This document shows positions 40,035 to 52,184 of a DNA stretch of 64,000 nt, piece by piece. This DNA comes from Panorpa germanica (lineage: Eukaryota > Arthropoda > Insecta > Mecoptera > Panorpidae). Where the stretch lies: contig OY783206.1 in the NCBI GenBank assembly GCA_963678705.1, forward strand, positions 10,675,807-10,739,806, given 5' to 3'. Numbering within the stretch: the stretch's first letter is position 1; every line of letters starts with the position of its first letter. The position numbers were made by a program, and so were the translations under genes. The notes beneath the pieces were generated by a model that was not told where the DNA came from, ran no database searches, and saw nothing but the letters and a program-made list of their open reading frames with translations.

Positions 40035-40770
40035 ATAAAAAAGTAATCGGTCGATTGACTTGAAATTTTGACACAACGTTGCATTCGAATATGCGCGTGT
40101 TTTCGCGAAATGAATTCGATATTTCTTTAGTTTCATTCCAGTTGATCATCGTCTCTGTTTGTGTGAATGCCTTTAATTTAATTTTCCATTTAATTTATAT
40201 CAGACTGAGTCATAGTGAATCGTGACCAGGTTTAGCTGGTTTAAAATAAGCAATAGTTGAGTTCAAATATTCCCATTATACGAAAACGTACACTCATGTA
40301 TTATTTAACATAATATATTTAACATAACGCTACTCGTAACAACGTTACTAACTCCAAATATCACGGGTATGGAGTGTAGCTATGTTCCTTAACAAATGTC
40401 TCACATAAATAAATTTAGCTGTGCACTCGAAGTAGTTCTGATTGCCATTTTAGTTATTGTTTATGACTTCTATTAGAAAGGTAAACTCGACGAAAATCTG
40501 ATGGAGAACTATTAATTATGGTTTGTTCTGAATTTGAAATTTCTCAAACTTGCAATTAAATGAGGATTGAAAACACATTGAATAATAAACACATTAAAAA
40601 TTAATAAAAAGTACAAGAATCACAAAAAACATTGTAAAAATACATTCAAATGTACATGTAAATGTACATCGTAAATACAATACTTACTGATTATAATTTT
40701 TTTAAACTTAAAAGTGTTGTATAAGTCAAAAAGGTTGAGAAACACTGATTCAGAGTATTATTCTTTACAG

Positions 40771-40971
40771 GTTCGTACATGCTCGTTTGGAAGCGCGGCA
40801 TCGCAGTTCTGACAGCAGGAAATATAAAGGTGTCGCCAGATCCGCGTATGCGACTGGTGGACGGATATTCTCTGGAGGTTCGGACGGCTGGACCACAGGA
40901 TGCTGGGGACTACGTGTGTCAAATAGGAACGCTGGAACCGCGCGAAATCACTCACACAGTTGAAATATTAG
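40771..40971 (+). CDS. Internal exon 2: rest of Ig domain 1
   Basis: The acceptor TTCTTTACAG ends at 40770 and the donor GTAAGT starts at 40972; both borders are phase 1. Joined to the previous exon, the split codon gives Gly, and the frame reads 66 further residues. The core Ig tryptophan is at residue 6 (LVWKRG). The strand motif RLVDGYSLEV is at 27-36. The DAGDYVC signature at 43-49 supplies the second domain cysteine. The closing HTVEIL is the typical end of Ig domain 1 in klingon-related proteins. Wording such as VLTAGNIKV and REITHTVEIL resembles, from memory, the Drosophila klingon and CG34353-type paralogues; which paralogue is not settled. The domain is split between its two cysteines by the preceding 23.5 kb intron, a placement consistent with a conserved family intron. 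No frameshift or stop is seen. Confidence 0.93.
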
Positions 40972-41211
40972 GTAAGTTATGTTATAATAAAATAAGTTTA
41001 TGAAATAACATGGAATGAATATTAAGGAGATTACGTGGTTTTAAACAACCTTGACAGACTGACTGGATTAGACAGGATTAGAGGATTAATAGATAACTTT
41101 TGTTTTAATTTAACAGAAGGTTGTTAAATAAATTAAAATTAATTAGTTTGAGTGATGCATCAACTATTTGATCATGCTAATAACTATTCAAAGTTGAAGC
41201 ATTTCAATAAA

Positions 41212-41461
41212 TATATAGGACAACAAGAGTTCGCCAGTGACTCTTGCTTAAAAGAGGTTATAAAACGATATGAAAGTGAACTTCATCTTAAAGTATGGTT
41301 CTACCTGTCTTTTTGAGACGATTATTGGGTCCCCACACGGAAGGTTTCGCCTTTGTCATGTTCACATATAATCTTTTTCAAACAGTGCTTTTTCATTGAA
41401 CCCGGGGTTTACACAGCGTAACTGCATGAGTCATCGCCGAGTTCTCGTAATTTGGAATATA
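41212..41461. mobile_element. MITE family 1, diverged copy
   Basis: Left end with GAGTTCGCCAGTGACTC and right end GAGTCATCGCCGAGTTCTCG followed by TAATTTGGAATATA match the family ends. It lies 240 bp downstream of exon 2. Confidence 0.65.
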
Positions 41462-43544
41462 CAACAAAATATTTGTTGTTTATTGACCAAAAATAGGAAT
41501 ATGAAACAACTTCAAAATTTTATACATTTACTAAAACTGGGTTTTACATTATTGAGATAGTAAAACGTTAGATGTTACACCAGTAAAGGCGCTCGTGGTC
41601 AATTATCAATTTAGACATTGAAACAAAGGTTACGCGATTTTTCTGATTGGTAACTTTCAACGATCATATGTAAGATTGTTCTTATAAATTCTACCGGTAT
41701 TAAAAATTGTGTATCAGAATCACCAGCGTAGTATCTTACTTGCAATTTTCAGAGGTCTTATGTTAGAGCATTTTGAAGGTAAACGTCTAGATTGAACGAG
41801 TGGTAAACTACTAGAAGGTAAACGGTAGTTTGAACGAGTTTGTTCCGAAAAGAACTAGATTTCAGATAGCTGATCCGATAGTGATATCAGCTGTTTCACA
41901 CCTTCCTTGTCTCATCTCATTTTCCACGTTTCATAAGATAAATCCAATGCTTTTGATGGCAATTATGCGGATTTGTAGACTTTAACTTAATCTTTTATAT
42001 AAAATAGAACTTTATACTGCCTAGACATATCGTCGTAGAAAATATGAGGAATTTAAAAATCATAAGCTTTTAAGACGTTTAGATTTGCAAGACATTACAG
42101 GCACATATTCTTGTCTTTTATAATCATAATTCCTACATTGTGAGAAATATACAGTAATTACTATGTGACCAAGGAGCTATAATGGTTTTATGACAAAAAT
42201 TCCTATAGATTCAAATAATAATTATTAAAGTTATAGTAATTTTTAATATTTACGTAAGAATTTTTGTTATAAAAACAGTATGGCACCTAGTTATTATACT
42301 CACATAGTAATTTTTACTGTATAAAACTCACAGTGTATAACTTGATGAGATGAAAATACATAAAGCACAAAATTCTTTCAAAAACTTGCAGTGCGATATC
42401 AGTATATTTATAATTCTTCCTTCAGTGACTTCTTATCGCAAACAGCGTGACATATTAAAGGAACACCCTGTGTAGTCATCTATGATAGAAATACAAAATA
42501 AGCTTGAATAAAATAGTATCTGTATCTCGCTCATAAAATCCCCTGGTTCATTTTATCTGATAGACCGCATACTTACACTAATTGGATTAATTAGTTTTTA
42601 CCTCGTTAGTCATTTCATTCGTAAAGCTCGCAAAATAAATATGATTTCCTTCAACACATCCCGTGATTTCGAGGCGCTAGGACAGACACACACACACTCG
42701 TATTTTGTTTACGCGAAACGTATTTCTGCACGACTAATTTTCTGTGTGTTTGCTTTGATAAAATTTTATTTGATGCAAATATATATATATATATACATAT
42801 ACATATATTTATATTTATAATATTTTATAGATCAAAACCAATGCATGCTTCACTGACGTTTAGCGCCGATGTTTCTGGTAGTTATTTATAAATATAAAAT
42901 CCTTTCATGTTTCTCTATCTCTCTTTTTCTCCCTCTCTCTCTCTAAAAGGTGAGTGAGTGAGTGGATGTTTTTATATGTTGTATATAAATTAAATTACTG
43001 TTTGAAGTTTTGAAAGCGCCATTTAAAAGTGAATTGCATTAAAATCTAAGTTTAATCAAATTATACTTAATTTAGTGGAGTTCAAAATATATATCGAGAT
43101 ATTTTGATATTGTGAAAATACGTTTACAGTTGAAGAATTGCTTTAGCATAATCTGATAAGGTATTAATAAAATCCTCTGCTCTCAAACTTAAACAGACGA
43201 TGTCCAACCGTCAGCTATGTCGGCTATAACTAGACCTGAAAATGGAGCGAAATATTTATAAATTGTTTATAAATATTATGAAGCCTAATGAGTAAGTGAA
43301 TCGCAGTGGTGTCATAAAGTGGTCTGTTCATAAGACTGCCTTGAACCGCCATCGTACATATCTTGGAGGTACTATAGAGGTATATACTTGGAGGTTGGTA
43401 TAGTGTACTGGTTGTTTGCATAAACAATTTTATCATGAGAGCAAGTTTCTACTTCTCTGTTTGTTTTTTTCTCTCTCAGAACCTGTGTCCTTAATCTTAT
43501 ACATAACCCATTTGACCATACGAACTACAAACATGATTTTATTT

Positions 43545-43835
43545 AAATATTTATTTCGGTGCATCAACTTACTTACAAGTTATTAGCACAAAACCAATAT
43601 ATACATTTACAAATACATAATGTATAATATATAAATACGAGTATGAGTTTTTAAAATAAAGAGATTAAATTAGTTTCATTGATAAAATCAATAAGGTTTT
43701 TTAGATTTTCTCTGCTTTCAAATATCAGTCTATAGCCTTCAGTCATATTTCAGTTTTGTCTGTGTCATGAGTACTTAGAAGAATTATTGAAGAATAATAT
43801 GAACGTGATAAACATTAAAGTAGTAGAAAAGCTTG
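43545..43835 (-). mobile_element. LINE tail, family A, reverse orientation
   Basis: On the minus strand it reads RLIFESRENLKNLIDFINET followed by NLISLF and a stop, nearly the same as the 2845 copy. The 3' tail carries AGTTGATGCACCGAAATAAA. The 5' edge fades near 43835. Confidence 0.7.
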
Positions 43836-44799
43836 TTCTCACAATAAATTGTACTAATTCAAAATAACTCCAATACACTTTAATAGTGATCATAATAGAT
43901 TCCAATAGTGATCAACTTAAAAAACGAAATATAAATAACTATTCGAAAAATTCGCTAGTTTTTTACATGGGTGTTAACGAATTTTATGGTAGGATTTAAT
44001 AATAATTAAATTAAATTGGGTAAAACATTAAAAAAGAAAAACTAAACTTATAGAATAAAATGTATTTTTTTAAAAAGAAATAAGTATTATTAAATATAAT
44101 CAATTTAGGACACAATTCTCACGAAAAGTAAAAATGAAGAATTCTTGGGTAGTGTCACAATTGCGATTGATTGCTATCGATATCTATATATCGAACATCG
44201 ATTTAATACCGATAATTTAAAATTTAATTTTATTCCCATCACTATAAAACATACACATACATATGTATTAACCAAGTGTCAATATAATTGTAAACCAAGT
44301 GTAACTCATTTTATATTGCGTGTGCGTACGAGTGGTTGAGTGGAAAAGGTTCATTAAAATGTACAATTTACTTTTAATTATAAATGATCACGAGGCAGTA
44401 ATTAATACAAACAATTTTTTCATTTATATTTAATGTAAAATCAAAATTTATTTGTAATTATTGACGTTAATGGTTTTTAACGCATTCATAAAACCTTTTA
44501 ATAAATAAATCAATGTATTTCACTTAAATTGTCAGCAGGGGCGTGCGGAGGCGGAGCGAATAATAATTTACACTTTGTCTCGTTTTTGCATTGGAAAATT
44601 TTTCGTGGATGCGTATGGTTACCGATATTTGAACCTAATTCAAAATAAAGAGAATGTATAATGTGTTGCACAAGTAGAAGCGCACGCTACTAGCGTAAAC
44701 TCCCATGTGTATTTGTATAGTGTTAAAGATTTTCTTCTTCGTCAGAGAATTATCAATTTACGAGTGAGGGGGGGGGGGACTTCCTCAGGCTGATGTGTC

Positions 44800-45000
44800 A
44801 AAACCAGAACTTGCCTTCTTATTCTATGTACGGCTGGACGTTACTATGAAAGGGGTTTCGCCGTTTCAGCCTCTTTTGAGATAACCTCTGCAGATATCCT
44901 CTTCTGTCATTCGGATCCTTTTCAAGTGCTCTTCAAGACCATGATCAGTTAGACTGCTTAACAATTGTCTACTCAAACCAGTACCGTGTTTTTCTACCTT
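44800..45000 (-). mobile_element. Probable LINE reverse-transcriptase C-terminal fragment
   Basis: The minus strand reads LSRQLLSSLTDHGLEEHLKR followed by MTEEDICRGY and, after a stop, NGETPF. This layout resembles the LLTGH...HL...C...E-T segment that ends many jockey/R1-type elements. The zinc residues are mostly lost and there are no clear borders. An 11-base G run lies just to the left (44768-44778). Confidence 0.4.
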
Positions 45001-45355
45001 TTGGTCCCGTCAGCAGGTCTGTCAACATTTGACAAGGATAGAACACATGAGATGTCTTGTTATATGCAGAGGCGGACTAATGCTGTGAACTAAAAGGATT
45101 ATAGTCTTAGGATCTCGTGGAAAAAGTCCATTTTAACTTAGAATTTGTTGCGAAATAAAAATTAAGGAAACCATAAAGTAAGAATGACTTCACGTTTTAA
45201 TCTGGATTTGATTACGCATAAAATTTTCAGTTCTAATTTAATCAAAAACAAAATCTTACTTATTTTCTAACCCTTTCCTGTTTCTATATGAATTAATTAA
45301 AACTTTAATTTTCGTATTGTGCGATACGTATTCTTTATCACCTCATGATGCAGCT

Positions 45356-45561
45356 CAGTAAACATTTTGGAGTCACTTTGCCATCATATTGAAGATGCGT
45401 ATGATATTTTTGTCGTGAAAGAGTTCATTTACTGTTAAATTTCTCACAGTCGTTCATATGAAATGTCAATGTACCGCTTCACTTGCCGGAGTACAAATGA
45501 AGACGAAATTTATGTGAACAATGTTGTCGCAAGTCAAGACACTTCACCAAATTGTTTACTG
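45356..45561 (+). repeat. MITE family 3, best copy
   Basis: CAGTAAACATTTTGG at the left and CCAAATTGTTTACTG at the right form inverted ends of about 15 bp around a 206-bp unit. No target-site duplication was recognised. Confidence 0.65.
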
Positions 45562-46189
45562 AGAGCGATGTAGTACACATAAATGAATCCACGAAATCAT
45601 AAATAATTATTTGAGTGACTGTAATGTACGGCAATTAATAAATATTTATTAATTAAACATATCAAACCCGAATATACAGCTGTCTAACATCAAGCAGCAA
45701 TGCTTTCGACCATAGCTTGTTTTAGTGTTGTAACTACGACACAATAGTTTGACAGATTGAATATTTTTACTATTTAGCTCTGTATTTTGCATTAGGCGGT
45801 GCTACTCGAACTTTGAATAAAGTTAAGGTACTAATAGGTAAAGTCATCTAATATTAACAGTTTCAACGCGGAGTTTAAACAGTCCCGCTTCAGGGGAGGT
45901 TTATTGTAGATGCGAGATGTTTACAAAGATGCATCTTACCCTATCACTCGTCCTTAGAATAACGTACTGTCAGTTGTTTAGCAGTAAGGGAATTAATAAA
46001 AAATTAGACAACAAAATTTATTATGTCAAAGATAAAATAAATAGGGAAATAGACAAGTGTCGAAATATTAACCTAATTTGGATAAGATAATTAAATGATA
46101 TGAAATACAACAAAAGCAAGAAATGTGCTTCAACTAACGCCTTTTAGATTGCGAAATTTATACAGTGGCTATGAATATCACTTTTGATC

Positions 46190-46296
46190 ATTTTTGTTGT
46201 CGGAATATAAAGTTTAAAAAAGAAACAAAAACATTATTAGGGGCGATATAAGGCTTTGTGCCTAGGAAGCCCGATACATAATAATAATAAAAAAGA
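46190..46296 (+). repeat. Family D repeat with tail
   Basis: GTCGGAATATAAAGTTTAAA is followed by AACATTATTAGGGGCGATAT, then AGGCTTTGTGCCTAGGAAGC, CCGATAC and a TAA-rich tail. The body resembles 50300-50365 and the end resembles the family D tails, with a different hairpin stem sequence. Confidence 0.5.
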
Positions 46297-47373
46297 ACTT
46301 ACAGCAAGCGCCCCATTTTTACAGTTTAACGTACAGCTAACGTCTTTCTACATAATTCTACCGCATCTCTCGCATGCTCTGGTTTTAGACAACATTAGTA
46401 TAATTTGCGCAACTTGAGTATACCAAAACTATTTGCTTAAATAAAGTGCAAAATAAGTTAACTAATTTAGAAATCAAAAGACTTTGAAACATCATCTAAT
46501 ATTAAGACCTTATAGAGGTGTAGCTATTGTACAAATTGAGTTGTGTTACCTTTAACTTTATTGTTATTGATTTCATTGTACTTATTGATTGTTATTAACG
46601 TTGGGGTGTTTGTTATTAAATCTCAACATTTACCTGACTACCAACCCATTATTAAATTACCATGTGCCATTATTCTATTCTATATAATAATTAAAGCTTG
46701 CTTACACACTACATCGTACATACTCGTACAAGTGTATTAAAATACATGCTCAACATATTTGTATATGAAATTACCTTATAGCTATTTAAATGAATAATGA
46801 AGTACCAAGCTTAATAAACTTTATTTACAAAAGATAATTAGACCAATGTATAAACACGCCGTTAATGTTTAAGAGAGCGTAAATTGTAAACACAGACATT
46901 AACGTTGGATGTTGTCGACACTTCAAGACGATACTCCAGTATAACTCTTAGCTTATTTCGAGAAAGCTTAGTAACGTTGATTCGTACGTGAAGTTTACAT
47001 ATGCATTAAAGCTCTACCCTTCCATTTCACTCCCTTCCCATATCCTCCACTCTATTTCCAACAGCTTTCAAAACAATAATGTTTGGTATTCATTTTCATT
47101 CGCGATAATAAAGTTAATTGATTTTGTAATATTATTGCATAATATTTGGTTTGCAATTTAATTAATAATACGTCCAGTTTATAATTGTTATTTTAGTGAA
47201 ATATTAGGCATGTTGTTTGGTAAATGTTTTGCCAGGTGAATGAATGACGAGGAAATTATTTTCTGAGTCAGTAACTTTAACTCAATACGAACTCCACAAG
47301 GATTAAAATTTAATCAAAATTAAAAGGTTTTTAAATCCCTTTGAACAATTGTACGGCTTAATAATAAATAATA

Positions 47374-47850
47374 CGAGGGTAGTCTGATAATTCAAAACCT
47401 TTTTAAATTTCCCGCGCAGCTTTCGTCAAATGCCATCAATTAACAGACTACTGTCAAATTTGAGCAAGCATTTAGTTTGTGTTTGACAGCTATCCGAGAG
47501 ATGAATGCGATTGCGATTGAGTGTCCCCATGGCAAAACTTCATAAATTGGGATACGTAGTGCTAATCCATCAAGAATATTCACTAGATTTAGCCTCCTGC
47601 GACTATTTCCTGTTTCCAAACCTGAAGAAATGGCTGAGCGGTAAGAGATTTGGGTAAAACAAAAAGGTCATCTCAAAGAGGACTAAAACAAACGCCTATT
47701 TAGAGGACCTTGAGAATACCTATTATTTAGAAGGAATAAAAAAATTGGAAGAACGCTGGGCTAAATATATCGAACTTAAAGGAGACTATGCTGATAAATA
47801 AAGCGGCTTTTTACCGTTACCGTTATCTGAAAATTACTTACATATCTACG
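47374..47850 (+). mobile_element. mariner deletion derivative with C-terminal transposase piece
   Basis: The left terminal repeat CGAGGGTAGTCTGATAA starts after a TA dinucleotide at 47372-47373. The 5' untranslated part, with TTTCCCGCGC, resembles that of the element at 880-1528. A frame starting with MAKLHKLGYVVL at 47529 runs through YSLDLASCDYFLFPNLKKWL (the DD34D C-terminal signature with P changed to L), a frameshift after GKRFG, and the end EGIKKLEERWAKYIELKGDY, stopping at 47801. The N-terminal and catalytic parts are deleted. The right terminal repeat is not clear. Confidence 0.8.
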
Positions 47851-49989
47851 GAAGATGAAGACTTCGTTGTTGCATTTGTTTTTGTTTATAGTTTTACGGC
47901 GAGTTCAACTGTTAGGTAATATTCGCTATTATTTTATTTGGAGAAGACGTTTTCATAACTCTACCAAGTGCATATACCATGCAATGTAATAGGTTGGTAT
48001 AGTCTTTTGTATAACTAATATAGTTTTTAATTTGTAATTGATTTTCTGCATTAAGTTGGATTCTTGAACGATAATTATTACCGGTTTAAATTTTCTAATA
48101 ATATGTTCAATTTCTGATGTCTTATGTTTATAATTCCGTTACTGTTCAATTGTATTATGTAACTCAGGTCAACTCAGTGCCAGAGTAAGATATTGATGAG
48201 CTTTATTATTAGGTTTCCAATATAGAACCAGAGAAACCAGAACAAGCGAATATTATAAGAAGATATTATAAAAATTAGAGTTATAAAAACATAATAGAAA
48301 AGAATATTCGTTTGTCTGAGAAGCTGAAGTGACCAATGGGCTAAAGTTATACCCCATAAGTAATTGCCATGTATTACTATAATAACAAATAAAATAAACT
48401 GGAAATATTTACAGTAGTTTCTGTTTTATCTAAAAAGTAAAACAGTCATCTTATATTGATACACACTGATTATTGGTATATTCTGTATTCAAATTATACT
48501 TTTTTTTTAAATAACTGCGCTATTAGCAACAATGACAAACAATAACAATAACTTTTCGAATAACATGAATGATACATTACCACTTCAGGTGCGATAATAT
48601 TTTTAACATGTTACATTTACGAAAATATTTTGATGATCAAACAGAAAGGTTCTTCACCGCTGGTTGAAGTCACGACGTCTCATGCTAAAAGTTAATTAGA
48701 CCCGAAATGATAGAAATTATAAAATGTTTAACTTCAAAGGAAGATATTAATGTAGGAGCATTAAAATAACTTTAATTAACATATTTATTATCTAGATGTA
48801 TATATAGATAAGATCAACACAAGGAAAACTCTTTTTCCACAGGAAATCGAATTATATTTTACGTCATTGGGAAAGTTAAAAAAAGTTATCATTAATATGT
48901 CAGATACTGTTATAAATCTTTGAAAAGAGGGACGCGGTTTGTTGAACACGCAGGTTGTTATAATGTAGTAATGTGAAAGAAGTGGATAGAAAAGGAATTA
49001 AGTTGATAGAGAAAGGTGACTAGAAAGAATTGAAATTGAGAAAAAATACCTAACTGAAGAGAAGAAAAGTTATTCAAAAATTTTTTTTTTTAATTCTAGA
49101 TTGGCTTATAGACGGACCAAAGTTAACTAACGAAATATAAGCGAGGCATTTTTCTTAGTTAAGCTTAGTTAAACGTTGAGAGTTAAAGCTAAAAGGAATA
49201 ATGCCGTTTTTCCAAAAGATGAAAACGTATCAATGTTAAGATTAAAATTGAATATATGTCAATTGATATTAAACTAAATTTGTAGAAAATCTTTTAAAGC
49301 AAACCTTCCAAACTTTCATCGCGGTTTCAAATGTGGAATTTTCACAATGGATCTTTAAGTTTCGAACCACAGAGATATGTTCGAATGGGTCCAAAAAAAG
49401 AACTCGAAAACAATAAGTATCAATCAGCGTTAACAACAAACCTCAGTTAACTGAGAATTGTAAAAACGGACAAATGGTATTTTTCAATATATTCTTTGGT
49501 ATTGAGAGTATTTAAAATAATTTGTATTTTATTTAACTTTTCCCGATATTTAAGATTTCTGTTTTAAAATAAGATTTTGGTAGAAATCCTAATATCAAAG
49601 AAATCAGTTCTATGTAGAATCAATCTGCGATGTTCATGGTACATAGAGCTTCGGATCACTGAAGTACAGTTACAAAATCAAACTATCAACAACTGCAATA
49701 GTTGAAAAAGTAAATTGAATAAACGAACGGAAAACTGTTACAGTTGTTGCAAAACCAATGCTTCTTATTCAGAATTCTCGTCTGCAGTCTGTGACTTCCA
49801 ATTGCATTATCCTATAAGATTGTAGTAAGAGCGTCATCGTTGAATATACACATGCATGCGATGAGGACGAATACGAATACAGTTACGTAGCTAAAAGATT
49901 TGGAACGAAGAAAATGTTGCGGTAAATTAAAACCATTTTCAGAAATTGTATTTCTTATTACTCCATTTCGTGGAATATGTTCTTTGTGA

Positions 49990-50150
49990 AATGTATATTT
50001 GTGTTAATCTATAGTTCCCTACTACCATTGCAGTCGCTGTTGAACAAGAGATGTGTAAAAGAGATGTGTAAAAGAGATGCTGAATCATACGTCAAGCAGC
50101 TGTTACGCCAACCCATAAAGTTTTAAAATAATGATGTGACATACTGCGAT
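49990..50150 (+). repeat. Interspersed repeat, family 4
   Basis: GTAAAAGAGATGCTGAATCA, CAGCTGTTACGCCAACCCAT and AAAGTTTTAAAATAATGATG match the right half of the 16225 copy. A 14-bp unit AGAGATGTGTAAAA is locally duplicated near 50050. Confidence 0.5.
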
Positions 50151-50254
50151 AAATAAATTCGATTACTTATTATATTCTACCGACTTAGTGACTTTTAAAA
50201 ATATTAATATTAATAATAATTATTCGTTAATAAAATAAAAACAAGAACGGCGAA

Positions 50255-50370
50255 AAAAGGACCGTGGTCCCAAGAAGCCCGTGAAGTATTATAAAAACGA
50301 CATTCCTTTTGTCGAAATATAAAGTTTTAAAAAGAAGAAGAACATTATTGGGGTTATAAAAGGCTACTTC
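50255..50370 (+). repeat. Family D tail plus related body segment
   Basis: GGACCGTGGTCCCAAGAAGC followed by CCGTGAAGTATTATAAAAA is the family D tail in plus orientation. It is followed by GTCGAAATATAAAGTTTTAA and AACATTATTGGGGTTATAAA, matching the body at 46190. It abuts the MITE copy at 50385. Confidence 0.5.
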
Positions 50371-50384
50371 TCAGTACTTCTCAC

Positions 50385-50550
50385 ATTTTGGAGTCACTTT
50401 GTCATCATATTAAAGATGCGTATGATTTTTTTGTCACGAAAGAGTTCATTTACAGTTCAATTTCTCAAAGTCGTTCGATGCAAACTATAATTGAAGTGCA
50501 ATAGTGATAGAAACGTCAAAAAACAGAACACTTTACGAAATTGTTTACTG
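50385..50550 (+). repeat. MITE family 3 copy
   Basis: ATTTTGGAGTCACTTTGTCA to AAATTGTTTACTG; the same body as the other copies, with one internal deletion. Confidence 0.6.
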
Positions 50551-51654
50551 GATTGCTTAAGAAGCTTGAGAAACTATCAACAAAATAAAAACAATATGAA
50601 TTAATTAAGCAATAAAAAATTAAAAAATTGATACAATTAATAATATAATGTTTATGTTATAATATAATGTTTATGTAACATTTGTGTTACTAGGTCTGGC
50701 AAATGAATCTCACTACTTCCTTTATATGTTGAACATTCTTTCTCTCTCTTAAATTGCTACTAATTTATTAACGTATTTGACATTCTGTGATAAACAAAGA
50801 GAGCGCACTAAGTTTGCAAAAATGTTGTGTCAAAAGAACTGAGTAGGTGGCAATTTAAAGCTATAAGCTAAACATCGACACCGACGCTGAAGCCGACGCT
50901 GTTTCGTGTCGCGTCGTTAACATAAGACGCCGTTGCAAACATTTTACACGATATTTACGAGTATATGTACATAGAAAAATATTTTCTAAATATTTTTGTA
51001 TATTTTTATTTAAAATCTCGTAAAGGGAATATGGATGGAGCAAAGGCTAACATATTTTACGGGGCTTTGACAATATTCACCGAGGTGTGATATTATTATA
51101 AAATGAACTGCTTTACTCACCCTTTAGAATTTACCCTATGTATGTGGGTGTGTGTCTGTGTGTCTGGTACTCGAAGAGTTCCTGAAAAATAAAATGAGAT
51201 GGATAACGAACATCCCTTAAAAAAACATAAAGTATTTATGACATAAAAGGTAGCGTTCACGTGGAATTTACTAAAAATACACAAAATTAAAACGACATCG
51301 ATTTCATTATATTTTATTTTATTTTTAAAAAAATTTCAAATATTTTTTTGAAAAGGGTGCTGAAGCTGTACCTGTCAGTTATGTTATTAAATCCTCTGCG
51401 AATAGCTGATAATGGGTAATGTACAACAAAATTATGGCTGAACTAATTTCATGCAGAAGCGGATTATACTGGTGGGACTTGTTATCGATCGTGTTTTAAC
51501 AAAGGCAATTTGTGGTGTATTTAAATATACAAATTAAAGAATACAAATTTGGAATATAAAATTATGAATTTAGAATAACGAAAATTTAATACTCAATTTT
51601 GAATGGGTTTGTGCATCATGACTTAATTTCTATAAAACTGTACAATATATTTAT

Positions 51655-51910
51655 AAACTTGGCTATCAGTACCTCAAATATCCAATTATTTTTTAATAAG
51701 TTGCTATATTATAGAAAATATTAACAATTAAATAAGTCATTTTTAAAGCTGTAATCATTAAAGCAATCAAAAGTTGTAAGAAATATAGTCTGCATGTGAT
51801 GTCAACAGAGTGTAAAATATATACATACGAGTTGCTGTATGATCTGTCGGTTACTGTTGCAGCAAGGTCGTGAATCCCATCAAGTTTTATATTATAATTG
51901 TTGTGAACAT
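51655..51910 (+). repeat. Interspersed repeat, family 4
   Basis: CTCAAATATCCAATTATTTT is shared exactly with the 16225 copy, and the right half (GTTGCAGCAAGGTCGTGAAT, CCCATCAAGTTTTATATTAT) is a diverged form of it. Confidence 0.45.
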
Positions 51911-51999
51911 AATAGTAATAGTTCTCAGTTCACAAATACATTAGTTATTAGGAAAATGTAGTACAATGTAACACTTTAACTAGCTTGTAGTAACCTAGC

Positions 52000-52153
52000 A
52001 AGTGCGACACTGCACTGCAATACTACAATATCTATATAAGAAGTAGAAGAAATTATTGGCCTATGCAGAATATATACATCATTGGAATATCTGAAAGGGT
52101 AGTGAGAAAGGCCTTCCAAGCTTTAGAAATCTCTGCTACAAACATGGGCCTCA

Positions 52154-52184
<31 letters not shown>

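Larger units (their letters stand above)
17247..40770 (+). other. 23.5 kb intron between exons 1 and 2
   Basis: Bounded by the donor at 17247 and the acceptor at 40769-40770. Listed elements lie near 22605-22880, 24430-24590, 26398-27225, 28435-28891, 29971-30500, 30757-30824, 31627-31810, 33604-33671, 36629-37193, 37392-37455, 38257-39093 and 39829-40034. Stretches 17350-22600 and 34000-36600 contain no gene I can support; they include scattered G-rich patches (17475-17525, 18950-18970, 19160-19210, 21190-21260) and C/T-rich patches (21300-21480, 22060-22140). Confidence 0.8.
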
